The notes beneath the pieces are model-generated. The model saw nothing but the letters and a program-made list of their open reading frames with translations, had not been told where the DNA came from and did not search any database. From positions 147,154,241 to 147,218,240 of the forward strand of contig CM043945.1 in the NCBI GenBank assembly GCA_014529385.2: DNA of 64,000 nt, in the 5' to 3' direction. This DNA is from Adiantum capillus-veneris (lineage: Eukaryota > Streptophyta > Polypodiopsida > Polypodiales > Pteridaceae). The translations under genes were made by a program, and so were the position numbers. Below, one piece after another: positions 1 through 11,187 of this stretch (positions within the stretch are counted from its first letter, which is position 1; each line of letters starts with the position of its first letter).

Positions 1-144
1 GAAGTAGTCGAGAGTCGGTCGAGTGTAGATTGATACCCTATGCTTGCTTCCATGCGCCTACGGGTCGAGCTTCGTCCTTAGCTGACAAATTTTCTTAGGT
101 GAGTTCTCACTCTGCTGACGTCCGTCGTGGCGTATCCGCCAACA
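1..144 (+). repeat. E1 left LTR, 3' end only
   Basis: This aligns with 18227-18375 and ends in the same CCGCCAACA. By comparison with the right LTR, about 790 bp of this LTR lie outside the window. It differs from the right copy at about 16 positions plus a 4 bp gap. Confidence 0.9.
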
Positions 145-145
145 T

Positions 146-163
146 TGGTGCCGCTGCCGGGGA
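146..163 (+). promoter_or_regulatory. E1 primer binding site (tRNA-Asp-like)
   Basis: TGGTGCCGCTGCCGGGGA starts one base after the LTR end. It matches the complement of the 3' end of plant tRNA-Asp at 16 of 18 positions. This is where minus-strand DNA synthesis would be primed. Athila-group elements are known to use tRNA-Asp. Confidence 0.8.
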
Positions 164-1978
164 CGAAAACCCTAGGTAGGTGACCGAGACTAGTCCTTGA
201 GAATAGGGATTCTCTGGCTTGCCAAAGTCTTGTTTTACATTTAGATAGGATCAGAGGGTGGAGGACTCTCGACGTCTTAGGAGGAGTCTAGGGAGCGAGT
301 GTCTGGCCTAGATCCTTCGACTTAGGTAGGCTCAGGTAGACTTAGGTAGTTTTAGGTATTAGTTAAGTTGTGGTGTAGAGAGTAGGAGTTGTAGTGGTAG
401 AGGCGGTGAAAGGATAGCTTGAGAGTCCGGAGAGGTCAGGAAGCAACCGAGACACCAAAATCACCATCTCACATGATGAGTAGGAGTAGGGTAAGTAGGA
501 CATTATGATTTATGATCTGGAGCACTTCATGCATGTTATATTTGCTGATAGGCTTATCAAAGAGTTGTAAAAGACGAAAAAGAGTGTTTAGAAGCTGAAG
601 TGAAGTCCAAAAGTTTCTGTGACTATTTTTGAGAGAGCTACAGAGCATAGGGAGTACTTCTGTCAGAAAAAAATTAAATTTTAAGACAGTAGACATGCTA
701 CGCGTAGGATGTCTACAGGGTGTTCTGGTGAGAATTTTGAAAATGTGAGTTGACCAGTGTGTTTAGAAGGTAGGTTTTACCCTATTTTCACCTAGAAAGT
801 GGAGGTTTGACCATATCTTGACAAGATAAGGCCAAAAGAAAGGAAATTGCCAGACATCCTACCCAAATTGAGCCAAGGCATTATTTTAAGACCAAAACCA
901 TAGGATGGCTTCATGAGCATGATCTACATGATTTATTGAGTGCATGAGAAAGGTTTCATCTCAATTAAGTGAGAAAATTGGGTTTTAAGCAGACTTTAGC
1001 ATTTTTGACTGAAAAAGGCTAGGATACCTAAAATTGGGGTCTTTTGAAATCCAAACTAAAATCTAAGCATAGCATTGGGTTGCTGACATCAAGGGGAAGA
1101 TGTGGCTCAAGATTGGGGTCAAACAGATCACTAAGACATCCTACACGTAGGATGTGTTCTGTGTGATTTAGCACTCCAAATCCAACTTTGAGCATACCAA
1201 AGTGATCAGCACCTTAAGAGGAGTCTGTGGTTTGCATTTGAAGAAATTTTGAGCAGTTAGACATGCTACACGTAGGATGTCTACTACATGATATTGAAGT
1301 CAAAATCTGAATGTAGGCATAGCAGGGTGTTGTATAACCTGAGGCAAGCCTCCTAGTCAATTTTGGCCCAAATTGGAGTTGATTCGACTGGTCATACCAA
1401 CATCAGGCTTCTGGAACAGATTTTTTATCTATTGACTAGCTTATAGGTGCAAATCAAAAAGTAAAAACAGATGTAGACTCAGCACATCAAGGGGAATCTA
1501 TAGTCAAAATTCAGCCAAACCAGAGTAGGTAGACATCCTACGCCGTAGGATGTCTATAGGGGCTTAGTGAAGTGAAAATCTAACTGTGGATATAGAGTGA
1601 TGTTCTAATTGACTTAAGAGTTCCAAAACTTCTTTCAGAAGTGAAATTGGACCTTGTTTGACCTTTTGACGGAGCAAAGACTAAATTAAGACTTTCCCTC
1701 TAAACTGACAAACATTCGAGTGAAGTACAGTTCCAGATTACCATACCACATCAAGAACATCCAAAGTGTATAAAGTACAATAGTGGTTGAGGTTAAATCT
1801 CCAGTTATACCAATCATTACTAAGACCACCTCTAGCGGTTAAATGCTTTGATTTGATTGCCGAAATTAAACGCTTGTGTACAAGTATGTTCAGCGACGAC
1901 AAGGCAAGAAGTTGTGCGGAAACTGATCCTTTGCCAGGTGAGTGGTAGGATTTGTGATAAATTGCATTGCTAAGTTTG
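164..1978 (+). other. E1 5' leader, non-coding, with palindrome repeats
   Basis: About 1.8 kb lie between the primer site and the first open frame, and I see no convincing coding sequence. The segment from about 690 to 1560 is built of diverged repeat units, each carrying a near-perfect 24-28 bp palindrome (listed separately). The first 300 bases are rich in short TAGG/CTTAGG repeats. Long leaders are usual in giant plant gypsy elements. Confidence 0.7.
689..1556. repeat. Palindrome block 1 (4 copies)
   Basis: The arm AGACATCCTAC faces its own reverse complement across two to three central bases (CG, AC or GCC). Copies lie at 691-714, 1134-1157, 1259-1282 and 1531-1555, each with at most a few departures from the consensus. 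A lone half-site lies at 852-862. The flanks align loosely between copies: a segment containing CATCAAGGGGA precedes, and one like AAATCTAACTGTGG follows. The block is therefore an old tandem family whose palindrome has stayed much more uniform than the rest of its unit. Confidence 0.85.
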
Positions 1979-3002
1979 ATGAATTTAAGATCAGGAAGAC
2001 ACATTCCTAGAGACCAAAAAGTGGCAAGTGATCAAGGTAGCTTAGTGTCCATTGAGGAGAGTGTAACTCAGGCAAGGCTAGATCCATTAGCACCGATCAT
2101 TGAGGAGGGTAGTGATACTGACACTTCATCAGATAAGTCCTTCTTCATGATGGGTAGTCAACAGCCAAGAGGTTTCTCTGATGAAGGACCAATGCTAAGA
2201 GGAATTACCTCCCAAAACCCTTTGAACGATGCCAAGTTCACTAGAATCTTCTTAGAAGGAACAAACTCTAGGGGAGCCCTAGTTTATTCTGACTATCGGG
2301 GACACAAGTGTATTTATACAGAAGAAAGACCTGCTCAGAGACTGGAGATAATTCGAGTCTATGATGATGGAGATAGATTCTGAGACAAAAAGGGGAACCA
2401 CTATCTGATATAGTTAGTAAGCCTGAGGATTACAACAGATATGGAGATAATGTGGCAAAAGGAAAAATGGTCTCAAAAACTCAAGAACCGCCTCCAAAAA
2501 TTGATCGACCTGGAGCTCTTTTTATGTATGATAAAAAAATAACCAGGGTCTCTACCTATAATGAGAATGTGGGAATTTACAAGCATGAGAGCAAGGGAGT
2601 AATCTCTTATTTTCGATGCAAAGAACCCTACCCAAATGAATTAAGCAAAGACAAGGTTCTTTACTTATTCTCTTATGAAATTGCGATGGGGAAGGATATC
2701 ATTTTTGTTGATAGGTACGGGCGAGAATACAAATGTATTCTCCAAAGGAGGTAGAAAAGGCAACAGTTCCAGAAACATCAACATATGCCCCTGAAGAAGT
2801 TCCAAGGTTCACCTATACCCCTAGCAAGTCGACAAATCCATTTTCAGAAGCGTACGACGCAACATCACATTCTAACCGACAACAGACGTTCAACTACCAG
2901 AACCAACAAGAAACCCAACAATCATTGCAGGCATGGCTTCGACAAAGTGCGACATTAAAACAAGACCAAATCGAGATGGTTATCCAGCCGCACGAGGGCT
3001 AA
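1979..3002 (+). pseudogene. gag: E1 gag, N-terminal region (broken)
   Basis: The open stretch 1979-2383 (from ATG) encodes about 134 residues beginning MNLRSGRH, with acidic and serine-rich runs. Further open pieces at 2452-2754 and 2733-3002 lie in other frames. No known domain is visible. The same segment (YDKKITRV, PYPNELSKDK) is recognisable on the minus strand at 22.4-22.9 kb in the neighbouring remnant, which shows it is a genuine part of this lineage's Gag and not a chance frame. The breaks between pieces are frameshifts and stops. Confidence 0.6.
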
Positions 3003-3334
3003 GAGATTTACAAGAACCACCACTCTATTCATAGTATCAAGGTGAGAGTAAGCCAATAACTCAAGAGTCGACGGAGCCTGGAAGACAACCCATAGAACGA
3101 GTTCAAAGAGATGAACCACCTCTTGCAAGAACCATTAGAAATTATGGCTTAGGGGCACCTCTAGGAGAGGAACCCTCCCACTACCAAAGGCCATAGGAGG
3201 TATATCGAGTAGGACAAGGAGAACCAATGATGAGATTTGTAGACCATCGTAGACTTAGACCTTCTGAGATGCAAAAATGGGTAAACAAGAAATAGACGAG
3301 AAACAGAGATCCTAGGGATCATGTAGCAGCCTTT

Positions 3335-3973
3335 ATGCGTGTAATTAGATCTGAAGAGGTGTTAGACCTCCCTACCCAATTTGCAGGGTTTGGACTTACC
3401 CTAGAGGAGGATGCCGCTACTTGGTTTGACTCTGTGGACCGTAGAGACTTTGAGTCTATGGAGGAGGTGTTTGACGAGTTTATTGAGGAATTCTCACAAA
3501 GGGGTATAGCTCATAATACAGTCTCACAAATCCATAAATTCAAACAGAAAGAAGGGGAATCTGTGCGAAAGGCAGCCCTAAGACTAAAAAGATATGTGAA
3601 GTGCTGCCATGTGGAAGAACTGCCAACTCACTCCAGACTTATGCTTATATTTATTCAAGGACTAAGGAACACAGATCTCCAGAAGGACTTACATATGAAG
3701 AGGAGCACAACGTTAAATGAGTTAACTAAGGAGGCTCTTTACCTTGTAGAAAATTGTGCGGTCTACAAGGAGGGTGAATTCAAGGATCTTGATGATAGTT
3801 CATCCTCACAACAAAGTGGAAGCAAGTCCGCTAAGAGAGCACCGAAAGGAGAAGTAGCTATAAGCCAGGAGCAGCTTGTGGAGGAAGTGCTAAAAAAAAT
3901 TAATATGTATGCCAAGCCTCATGCTAAACAGTCGAAGTGGTGTGCTGTTGAAAAAAAAGGACAAACCATGTGA
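3335..3973 (+). pseudogene. gag: E1 gag capsid region
   Basis: A 212-codon open stretch has the plant retrotransposon Gag pattern: FGLTLEEDAATWFDSV, then an FxEEF-type helix, then KFKQKEGESVRKAALRLKRY, then a short leucine-rich end. This is the capsid part of Gag, which packs element RNA into cytoplasmic particles. It ends at a stop just before the basic nucleocapsid region. The frame begins without a methionine that could be the original start, so it is an internal piece of a longer Gag. A clear homologue lies at 21.47-21.86 kb on the minus strand. Confidence 0.8.
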
Positions 3974-4149
3974 TGGAGGAATGTTATTATAACAAGGGAT
4001 ATGTGAGAGATCGACCACATGCTCCCCAAGTTCAGGTAGCATCTCCTTAACTTCCACCGATGCCTCGGTATCAAGCAGGCAACTACCAGGACCTGTAGGT
4101 GTAGAAAGACCCAACCAGTATTGGGGAAACAACCACCCCTACCAAGATT

Positions 4150-4600
4150 ATGACCAGTCGGCATAAGATACACACCAGCAGCAGTAAACGAACCAGAAGA
4201 GAAGGCTTTGGTACCTATGCATGCATATTACAAATATTCGAGTGGATATGTAGCAAATTCTGTCTACTATCCACCGGAAGAACCCCCAACGCCAAAACCT
4301 TGGAGCATGATGGGAAGTACAGGACCACCAACAGCTGCACAGGCAGCAGGAGAACAAAGATACACCTTGGATGAACGAACATTGTTGTTCATAGCCAACG
4401 GAGGCATGGGCGGGTAGAGGCATGCATACCAACAAAGAGGAGCTCAAGGAGCACCTCAACAACCTAAGGGACCTTTCTACAAGTGTGGTGGAGACCATTG
4501 GCTAAGAGACTGTCCTCATGATGAAATCATTAGAGTCAACGCATATTGCACCGAGTGTGGAATTACTCATTTGATTCCTGCATTCCCTAAGAACCCGAGC
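4150..4600 (+). pseudogene. gag: E1 gag nucleocapsid region with degenerate zinc knuckles
   Basis: At about 4475-4520 the sequence reads FYKCGGDHWLRDCPH. This is a CX2CX4HX4C knuckle whose first cysteine has become phenylalanine or tyrosine. About 40 bases on, AYCTECGITH keeps CX2C and H of a second knuckle but lacks its last cysteine. The upstream stretch 4030-4440 is proline-, glutamine- and tyrosine-rich and frameshifted. Nucleocapsid knuckles bind genomic RNA; these two are damaged. Confidence 0.65.
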
Positions 4601-5773
4601 AAAGGAGCAAAAACTACTTTGAACATGCTGGAAGCAGTGCCTTCCAATGGAGGGTCAAAAACCGAGACAGTAATACCTATTCAGGCAGTGATACGAGCCC
4701 AAGCTCAAAGAATGACGAATGAACCCATAATTGAAGAGCCAAAGACCGATGCCCCAAGTGTAGAAATAAAAAATCAGAGAAGCACTTGGAAAGCTAGAAA
4801 GGCGTGTATGAAAGCCAGAAGAGAACGAGAGCAAACGGCTCTATCCGAGGAGTTAAAACACAGAAAGGATAGATTAGAGCGGTTAGAGGATCTAACTAGT
4901 CTAAGCTCACACACTACGGCAACCATAGGGCTCAAGGAAATAGTAGAACCCAAAAGTGCAGGATTAGGAGGATTGGTGCTGGTAGAAAAATTAAATGAGC
5001 AGTTAGACGCACTTTTAAAAGTGTACAAAGCCAGACTAAAAAACAACCAAACCCAAGAGCAAAGATGGATGACTTATCCATATGTAGAAATAGAAAAGCG
5101 GAGGTTGGAAATGTGTTGGAAGATGATTGAAACAGCCCAATCCTTGATAGAAAACCTGTTTGGCAAACCTGCAAGTTGACACAAGGTACTAGCTCCAACC
5201 CCTATCAAACCAACTCTAGAGAAACAAGTAGACACGAAGGAGAGACTCACGACTGCCTCTGAGTCTAGGAGAGAACCTATCATAGTGCCAAATACAACAG
5301 ATGAGACAATTGATGGTTTCCAACTTAAAACATTGGTAGAAATGGGTAAAGATTGTAACAGTCTAGATGACCTGTGGAAGCAAATCCGGGAAGCCAATAA
5401 GGCTAGCAGGGTGAGCCACCAAATAAATAGCACGAGAAAGGAGGAAAATGAGATCTTACCTCCCATTGAAGAATTTGAGGCAAGATCACAAATGAACTTT
5501 GATATGCAGTCACAAGGGGGAGACCAGGGTTCAATTAGTTCGGGGCACAACCAACCAGAATGGCTAAAAACTCTACCCTCCTACCTAGGCGAGTATGAAG
5601 CTAAGTCTGAGGTGAGAGCATTCCCATCTCAAAGACTTTCTTCCAACAGAGTGATGGATTCACAAGGGTTGATTGAGTTATTTTCCACCCCTGTGGCATG
5701 CACAATCACATTAGCCGAACTCCTGAGGTTACGACCAAACATGTGGACCATCGTAGGCAAATGCTTAGAATAA
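4571..5773 (+). pseudogene. E1 Gag-protease linker, charged helical region
   Basis: Two open pieces, 4571-5179 (202 codons) and 5285-5773, follow the knuckles. The first is very rich in Lys, Glu and Arg (for example ARKACMKARREREQ) and probably forms a coiled coil. The second ends in TITLAELLRLRPNMW. That motif recurs in the minus-strand remnant at 19.27-19.48 kb (IVPELLQITPHLW), so the region is conserved in the lineage. No enzyme motif is visible. A TGA at 5177 and further stops separate the pieces. Confidence 0.55.
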
Positions 5774-5849
5774 TTTGGAGTAAAAGACCCCACCTCGAAG
5801 CTTCAAGAAGGGATCAGAGAATTGGCAAGCCTCAACTAAACACTAGGCC

Positions 5850-6360
5850 AATACCTTTAAACAAGGTTGGAGAATATTGCAAGGGAGAAGATGGAAATAC
5901 CACACTACCAGTAGAATTCCAAGGTGTAGTTTCCAAAGCTATTATTGATAGTGAAGCAGGAGTCGCTATCGCCACCAAGGAAATCTAGAAAAAATGAGGA
6001 AAACTGGCTTTAAGAGCTACCAGAATGAAATTGCAACTGGTAGATTGGTTCATGGAAAAGCCTCTAGGACTTTTAGAAAAAGTAATTGTCACCTCTTGCG
6101 GAATCGAGTATGAGCATACATTTGCAATAGTTGATTTCGACAAAAAGAACAATTATGAGATCATCTTGGGAAGACCATTCATTAGACAATTAAAGATGGT
6201 CCAGGATTGGGGTTCCAATCACATATACCTCATACGTGGGGAGACTACAACCAAAATATACCTAAAAGACCATAGTTACAAGGATGTGAAACAGACACAA
6301 GTGGAACAGTTTGATTCAGCTACATTGGCAGGGTCCGAACTCCCAGCATGGTTAGGGTAA
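5850..6360 (+). pseudogene. E1 aspartic protease (degenerate)
   Basis: The frame covering 5854-5988 and 6025-6360 holds a retroviral-type aspartic protease: VVSKAIIDSEAGVAIATKEI at the active-site loop and EIILGRPFIRQLKMVQDW at the C-terminal end. The catalytic Asp-Ser/Thr-Gly triplet reads Asp-Ser-Glu, and a TAG follows the active-site strand at 5986-5988. The enzyme normally cuts the polyprotein into its parts. The neighbouring remnant (18.96-19.26 kb) has Asp-Ile-Gly at the same place, so both copies are probably inactive. Confidence 0.75.
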
Positions 6361-7105
6361 AAAAAGAGCCATGGATTCCAGAACCTTTTTCCAAAGATGC
6401 CTTAGAACCTCTGGAATGGGAACACATACTAGCAACAGTGGATGTCTGTACCATTACAGATAGCCCAGCGATAAAATTTTGCGATAAGGATGGCTATGAT
6501 GTGCTACCCTATTACATGGTAAGCCTTATACCAGCAGGAGATGCAAATGTAGACTCACCAGAACAAGAAGAGTTTTATGACTCCTCTGAGCATCTGGAGT
6601 TAAATAACGATGCAGATAATGAGTGTTCAAACAGCTCAAGCGAGCGTGGGGAGACAACAACGAATATCAAGTTTTATGATTTTACAAATCAACACCCTAG
6701 ACGCCAGGAATGCTATAGAAAAAAGAGAGCAGAAAAACAATTTGGAGAGAACCTGATGCCCAGGATAAAAGATAAAACTCACTATCTCATGCTTGTCAAG
6801 GTAGAGGATTGTGTAAAGACCAAATATCAGGAAGATTCTCAAGAGTTCGAAGGGAAAGGACACATGAGAAAATAAAACAAGCACGGAAGACTAAAACAGA
6901 AACAAAATCAAGAAAATCTCAACAATCAAAAGAGGAAAAGACAAAAGATCCAGAATGGACCAAAATGGAGCGTAAAAAGAAATACCAAGAACTAAAACGG
7001 TCGTTACGAGAGGTATGGAATACTGAGGGAGAAAGTGATGGTAAGGAGGAGTCAGAAAAAGGAAACATGAATGTACCATCCCACTATCGAAGATTCACCA
7101 TCTAG
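6348..7105 (+). pseudogene. E1 protease-RT linker
   Basis: Open pieces 6348-6875 and 6809-7105 are acidic and serine/asparagine-rich at first (FYDSSEHLELNNDAD), then strongly basic (SRKSQQSKEEKTKDPEW). This connects protease to RT. I recognise no domain. The two pieces overlap in different frames, which implies a frameshift near 6840. Confidence 0.5.
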
Positions 7106-7239
7106 AACAGAAAAATCATAATGACACCACCGATATGGGAAAGAATAAACCAAGAATCTTACGATGGGCCGGAAAATAAAAAACGGATAGACCTCGCTGC
7201 GCCAGGCGAAGAGCCTCAGCCTGTCTATATAGCAATTGA

Positions 7240-8851
7240 TTTGGAGTCTGTTTCCATGGTCCTACAAAGACCTCAAAGGAGTTGATGCATCGATATGCCA
7301 ACATACAATTCCGTTGAAAATCAGATGCCAAACCTAGCAAACAGCGTCCTTACACATATAATGACACATTTGCTAAACGAATCAAAGAGGAGATTGACAA
7401 GCTGATGGATGCTGAATTCATCTATGAAATCGAGGATACCGATTGGGTGTCACCCATTGTGGTAGTCCCCAAAAAGAACCGAAAGCTGCGTGTGTGTGTG
7501 TGTGAACCTCAAAAAAGTGAACGTAGCCACAATAAGGGATAATTATCCCTTGCCGATCACAAAACATGTGCTTGAGAGAGTGGCTGGGAAATGGGCTTAT
7601 TCCTTTTTAGATGGGTTTTTAGGGTATAACCAATTAGCAATTCCAATAGAGGATCAACACAAAACAGCATTTGCCACAAAGTGGGAAATATATGCATATA
7701 GAATTATGCCTTTTGGCCTAACCAATGCCCCAGCTACCTTCCAAAGGTTAATGACTCATGCGTACAAAGAATACCTGAGAATATTCTTAGAAATATATAT
7801 GGATGATCTCTGTGTCCACTCACTTCTACGAGAAGAACATATTGACCATTTACAAAAGGTATTTAAGAAGTGCAGAACATATCGAATCTGTCTCAACCCG
7901 GAAAAGTGCATTTTTATGGTTAGGCAAGGCCGCATCTTAGGACATATTGTTTCAAGAAATGGCATAACCACTGACCTAGACAAAATAAGAGTCATAGTAG
8001 ACTTGCCCATGCCTACTAATGCGAAACAAGTACAATCCTTCATGGGACACTGCGGATATTATCGAAGATTCATATATATGTATGCAGTCATTGCAGAACC
8101 TCTGTATCGCTTATTAGTCAGTTTCGACTGGACTGAGGAGTGTGAAACTTCATTCCAAAAGCTTAAGGAAAACCTTGTATCAACACCTGTACTTAAAGCA
8201 CCAGATTGGGAAAAGATATTCCATGTTCACATTGATGCATCTGCATATGCAATTGGGAGTATTCTGGCTCAACCTGGAGACAGAACAATGGATTTCCCAG
8301 TTTGTTATGCGAGCCGACAGCTAAATAGTGCAGAAAAGAACTACACCACCACTGAAAGAGAGGGATTAGGAATGATTTATGCTATAAAGAAATTATGGCA
8401 TTACTTGCTTGCAAACAAATTTGTGTTCTTCACAGATCATCAAGCTCTTTTGTATCTAGTAAATAAACCATGCAATACTGGAAGAATTGTACGCTGGTTT
8501 ATTATATTGCTAGAGTTTGACTTCACAGTGATAGTAAAAAAGGGTAAAAATCATCTACGAGCGGATCATCTTTCAAGGCTGCAAAACGGGGAAGCTCCTG
8601 AAGGGGTAGACGATGACATACCTGATGCTTATCTTTTCAATATTGAAATGATACCCAAATGGTCTCAGGAAATTGTTAGCATTCTTTCCTTTGGAGGAAG
8701 ATTTGATAGCAAGGAAGACAGATCCAAAAAACAAACATTTCAACAAACAAAAAACTTTCAGTTGATTTCAGGACGACTGTACCATCTAGGCTCGGGCGGA
8801 CCAAATTCTACGATTATATATAAATCCAAAGGAATTCGAGTGTTATCTTGA
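7240..8851 (+). pseudogene. pol: E1 reverse transcriptase and RNase H
   Basis: The RT begins near 7240 with a degenerate YKDLKGVDASICQHTIPL, followed by EFIYEIEDTDWVSPIVVVPK. The palm has FLDGFLGYNQ, MPFGLTNAPATFQRLM and the catalytic YMDD at 7796-7807. RNase H follows: HVHIDASAYAIGSILAQPG, then NYTTTEREGL, then FFTDHQALLYLVNKP. Together they copy RNA into DNA and remove the RNA. The frame is open from 7490 to 8851 (453 codons). It is cut off from the RT fingers by a one-base frameshift inside a GT run at about 7489-7504. Confidence 0.9.
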
Positions 8852-10230
8852 AGAAGCACACATCCAGGATTGTGCATTTCATTGTTCAACAATGAAAACA
8901 CACCAAAAACTAAAACAATTAGGAGTTTATTGGCCAACTATGTATGCTGACACACATGTTTATGTTAACAATTGTACTATATGTAGTGCCAAACGATCGG
9001 TGGATCACGCGACATTGTTTCAAGTAAACATTGCACCTGCATGGAGTCAATATATCATTAATTTCTTAACAACAAGGAAATTTCCTAAAAACATAACAAA
9101 AGCGCGAAAAAGGGCTATAGAGCAGGAGGCTTGCGACTTTAATTTAATTGGAAATCAACTCTACAAGCGAGGAAAGGACAATCAACTTAGAATCTGTGCA
9201 AGTGAAAGCAAATACCTGCTGATTCTAGAACGCGCACATAAAGTAATAAGTGGAGGCCATTTTTCAGGCGATAAGACGGCAATAATTGTCTTAACCGCAG
9301 GAATATGGTGGCCTACATTGCACATGGATGACGAGGAGTTTGTAAAGCATTGTGACGCATGTCAGTGAACTAAGGTGCCGATAAAGAGAGATGAGATGCC
9401 ACTACAGCCAATGATGGGAGCAAGGGCATTTGCAAAATGGGGAATTGATTTTGTGGGACCTATTTCACCCCCCACATATCGCACCCATACCCAATATATC
9501 ATTGTGGCTACGTACTATCCCACGAAATGGACGGAAGCCAAGGAGACAATAAAGCAGATGCACGAACCACTCCACAATTTTTGTATGAGAATGTCTTTGT
9601 ACGATACGGATTACCAATAGAAATTGTCAGTGATCGAGGAACACATTTTCTTAATGAATTCATTGAATATCTGCTAAAGGAATTCATGGTCATACATAGA
9701 AACTCTGCTCCATATCATCCACAGGCAAATGGACAAGCTGAGGCCACAAATAAAACACTATGTATTGTCTTGACTAAAATTGTATCAGAGTCAAGGACAG
9801 ACTGGGATCAGTAGTTACACTCAAGCTATGGGCATAGAGGGTAGCTTACAAAACATCAATCTGAACAACACCGTACAACATGGTGTTTGGTCTAAACGCT
9901 ATATTACCCATAGAGTTTTTAGTTCCAACTCTACGAGTAGTGAAACGCTTAGAATGGACAGGGCATGAGATCTCTTCAAGAATAGATGATCTTGAAAAGC
10001 TAGATGAACTTCAATTGAGAGCTGTAGCTTTGATATATGCTAACAAGACAAGACAAAAAGAGTTTTTTGACAAGCATGTGTGTACGAAAGAGTTCAACAC
10101 AGGTGATTATGTACTTGTTTATACATCAATATGTTTACCCCCACAAGTTTTATGTGGTTGAGAATGCGAGCACACTACACCCCATGTTGTTGGGACAACC
10201 TTGGCAGAGTATAATGTGTAGATAGATTGG
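8640..10230 (+). pseudogene. pol: E1 integrase with two HHCC zinc modules (broken)
   Basis: The first zinc module runs from the LYHLGSGG strand (about 8780) through AHIQDCAFH (HX6H at 8859-8882) to CTIC at about 8970-8982. A second complete module follows: QLYKRGKDNQLRIC, AHKVISGGHF (HX6H), then CDAC at about 9350-9362. A TGA interrupts at 9366. The catalytic core continues in pieces: FAKWGIDFVGPI (first Asp), VSDRGTHF (second Asp) and AEATNKTL (Glu), across 9375-9814 with a frameshift near 9540. The C-terminal part 9880-10161 ends near a GDYVLVY motif. Integrase inserts the DNA copy into the genome; this one is dead. Confidence 0.85.
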
Positions 10231-11171
10231 AATTCGTATACAGTCAAAATTTAGCATGCACAAGAACAACAGGTGGTAGTCTTTGCTCAGACAACCCGAA
10301 AGAACCAGATGATAGCAACACAATCACTGGATAAAGAACAAAAAGGATGGGTGCCAATAAAGAACAACACGATACCCATGGAGAACAAGTAAGGAACTGC
10401 CAACCATGTTCACTACAAAAATAAGACAACATAGACCACAGTGAATAGATCAAGGTTAGCAACACACGAAAAACAAGTATGGGTATGGAAGGATAGAGGC
10501 GACTTGACATACAAACCACAATCCACCAGCCAAATTCAACCGAAGAACACAGTTAAACCAACAACCACGGGAATAAAAAAGATATGGATCCCAAAGAGAA
10601 TGCTCAGTAACCACTTAAATGCGACTTGCATTTGGCTCCCAAAACGCAAACAGGAACTCCCTTCAGTACAAGCAACACCAGCCAGACACTCACTACATAT
10701 GAAACCGGCAAACCGATCTATGTGGGAGCCGATCAGTAGAACAACAATGACCACAGACGTGGCAATAAACCTACAAAAACCTCCAAAAGAAAGCTACAAA
10801 TGGCAAGAAAAAGGCTACGGCCAATTCAACCCACGACAATTCTCTCCACGGAGACAACCACGGACATATCGACAGTAGCGGCAAACCAAGCGACTTTTGC
10901 AAGAAAGACGATCAAACAGAGAGCTGTAGAGTTACAACTTTTACTTGCAAAGAAAATCCACCGACCAAATCAACAACAAATAGGAAACCTCGACGTCGAA
11001 TGCCAATAAGCATCTTGCTTATTCCCTCCTCTCGCACAGCATTGATTTTTCCATGCATTGACTGAGTATGCATCAAATAGGGCCACATTACAAGGCCACG
11101 CATTAGCACAATTTTTAACCCATGCACTGCACATACCCCGAGGCGATACCTTGTCTTCCGGGAGGACTCCG
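10231..11171 (+). other. E1 spacer after integrase, A-rich, weakly coding-like
   Basis: The plus-strand composition is rich in AAC, ACA and CAA. An open stretch at 10441-10878 would encode a Lys/Gln/Thr/Pro-rich sequence with recurring short motifs such as KQVWVWK and KKIWIPK, but it lacks a clear ATG. Nothing matches a known domain to my eye. It may be the decayed tail of pol or low-complexity filler. Confidence 0.35.
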
Positions 11172-11187
11172 ACTAGGAGGGGGGGAG
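11172..11187 (+). promoter_or_regulatory. Internal polypurine-tract copy of E1
   Basis: ACTAGGAGGGGGGGAG is identical over 16 bases to the 3' polypurine tract at 17421-17436 but lies 6.2 kb upstream. It sits between pol and the extra 3' frame. It is not followed by an LTR start. Confidence 0.7.

Noticed and set aside
4774-5550. Minus-strand open frames opposite E1 gag linker
   Set aside because: They are antisense shadows of the plus-strand coding region.
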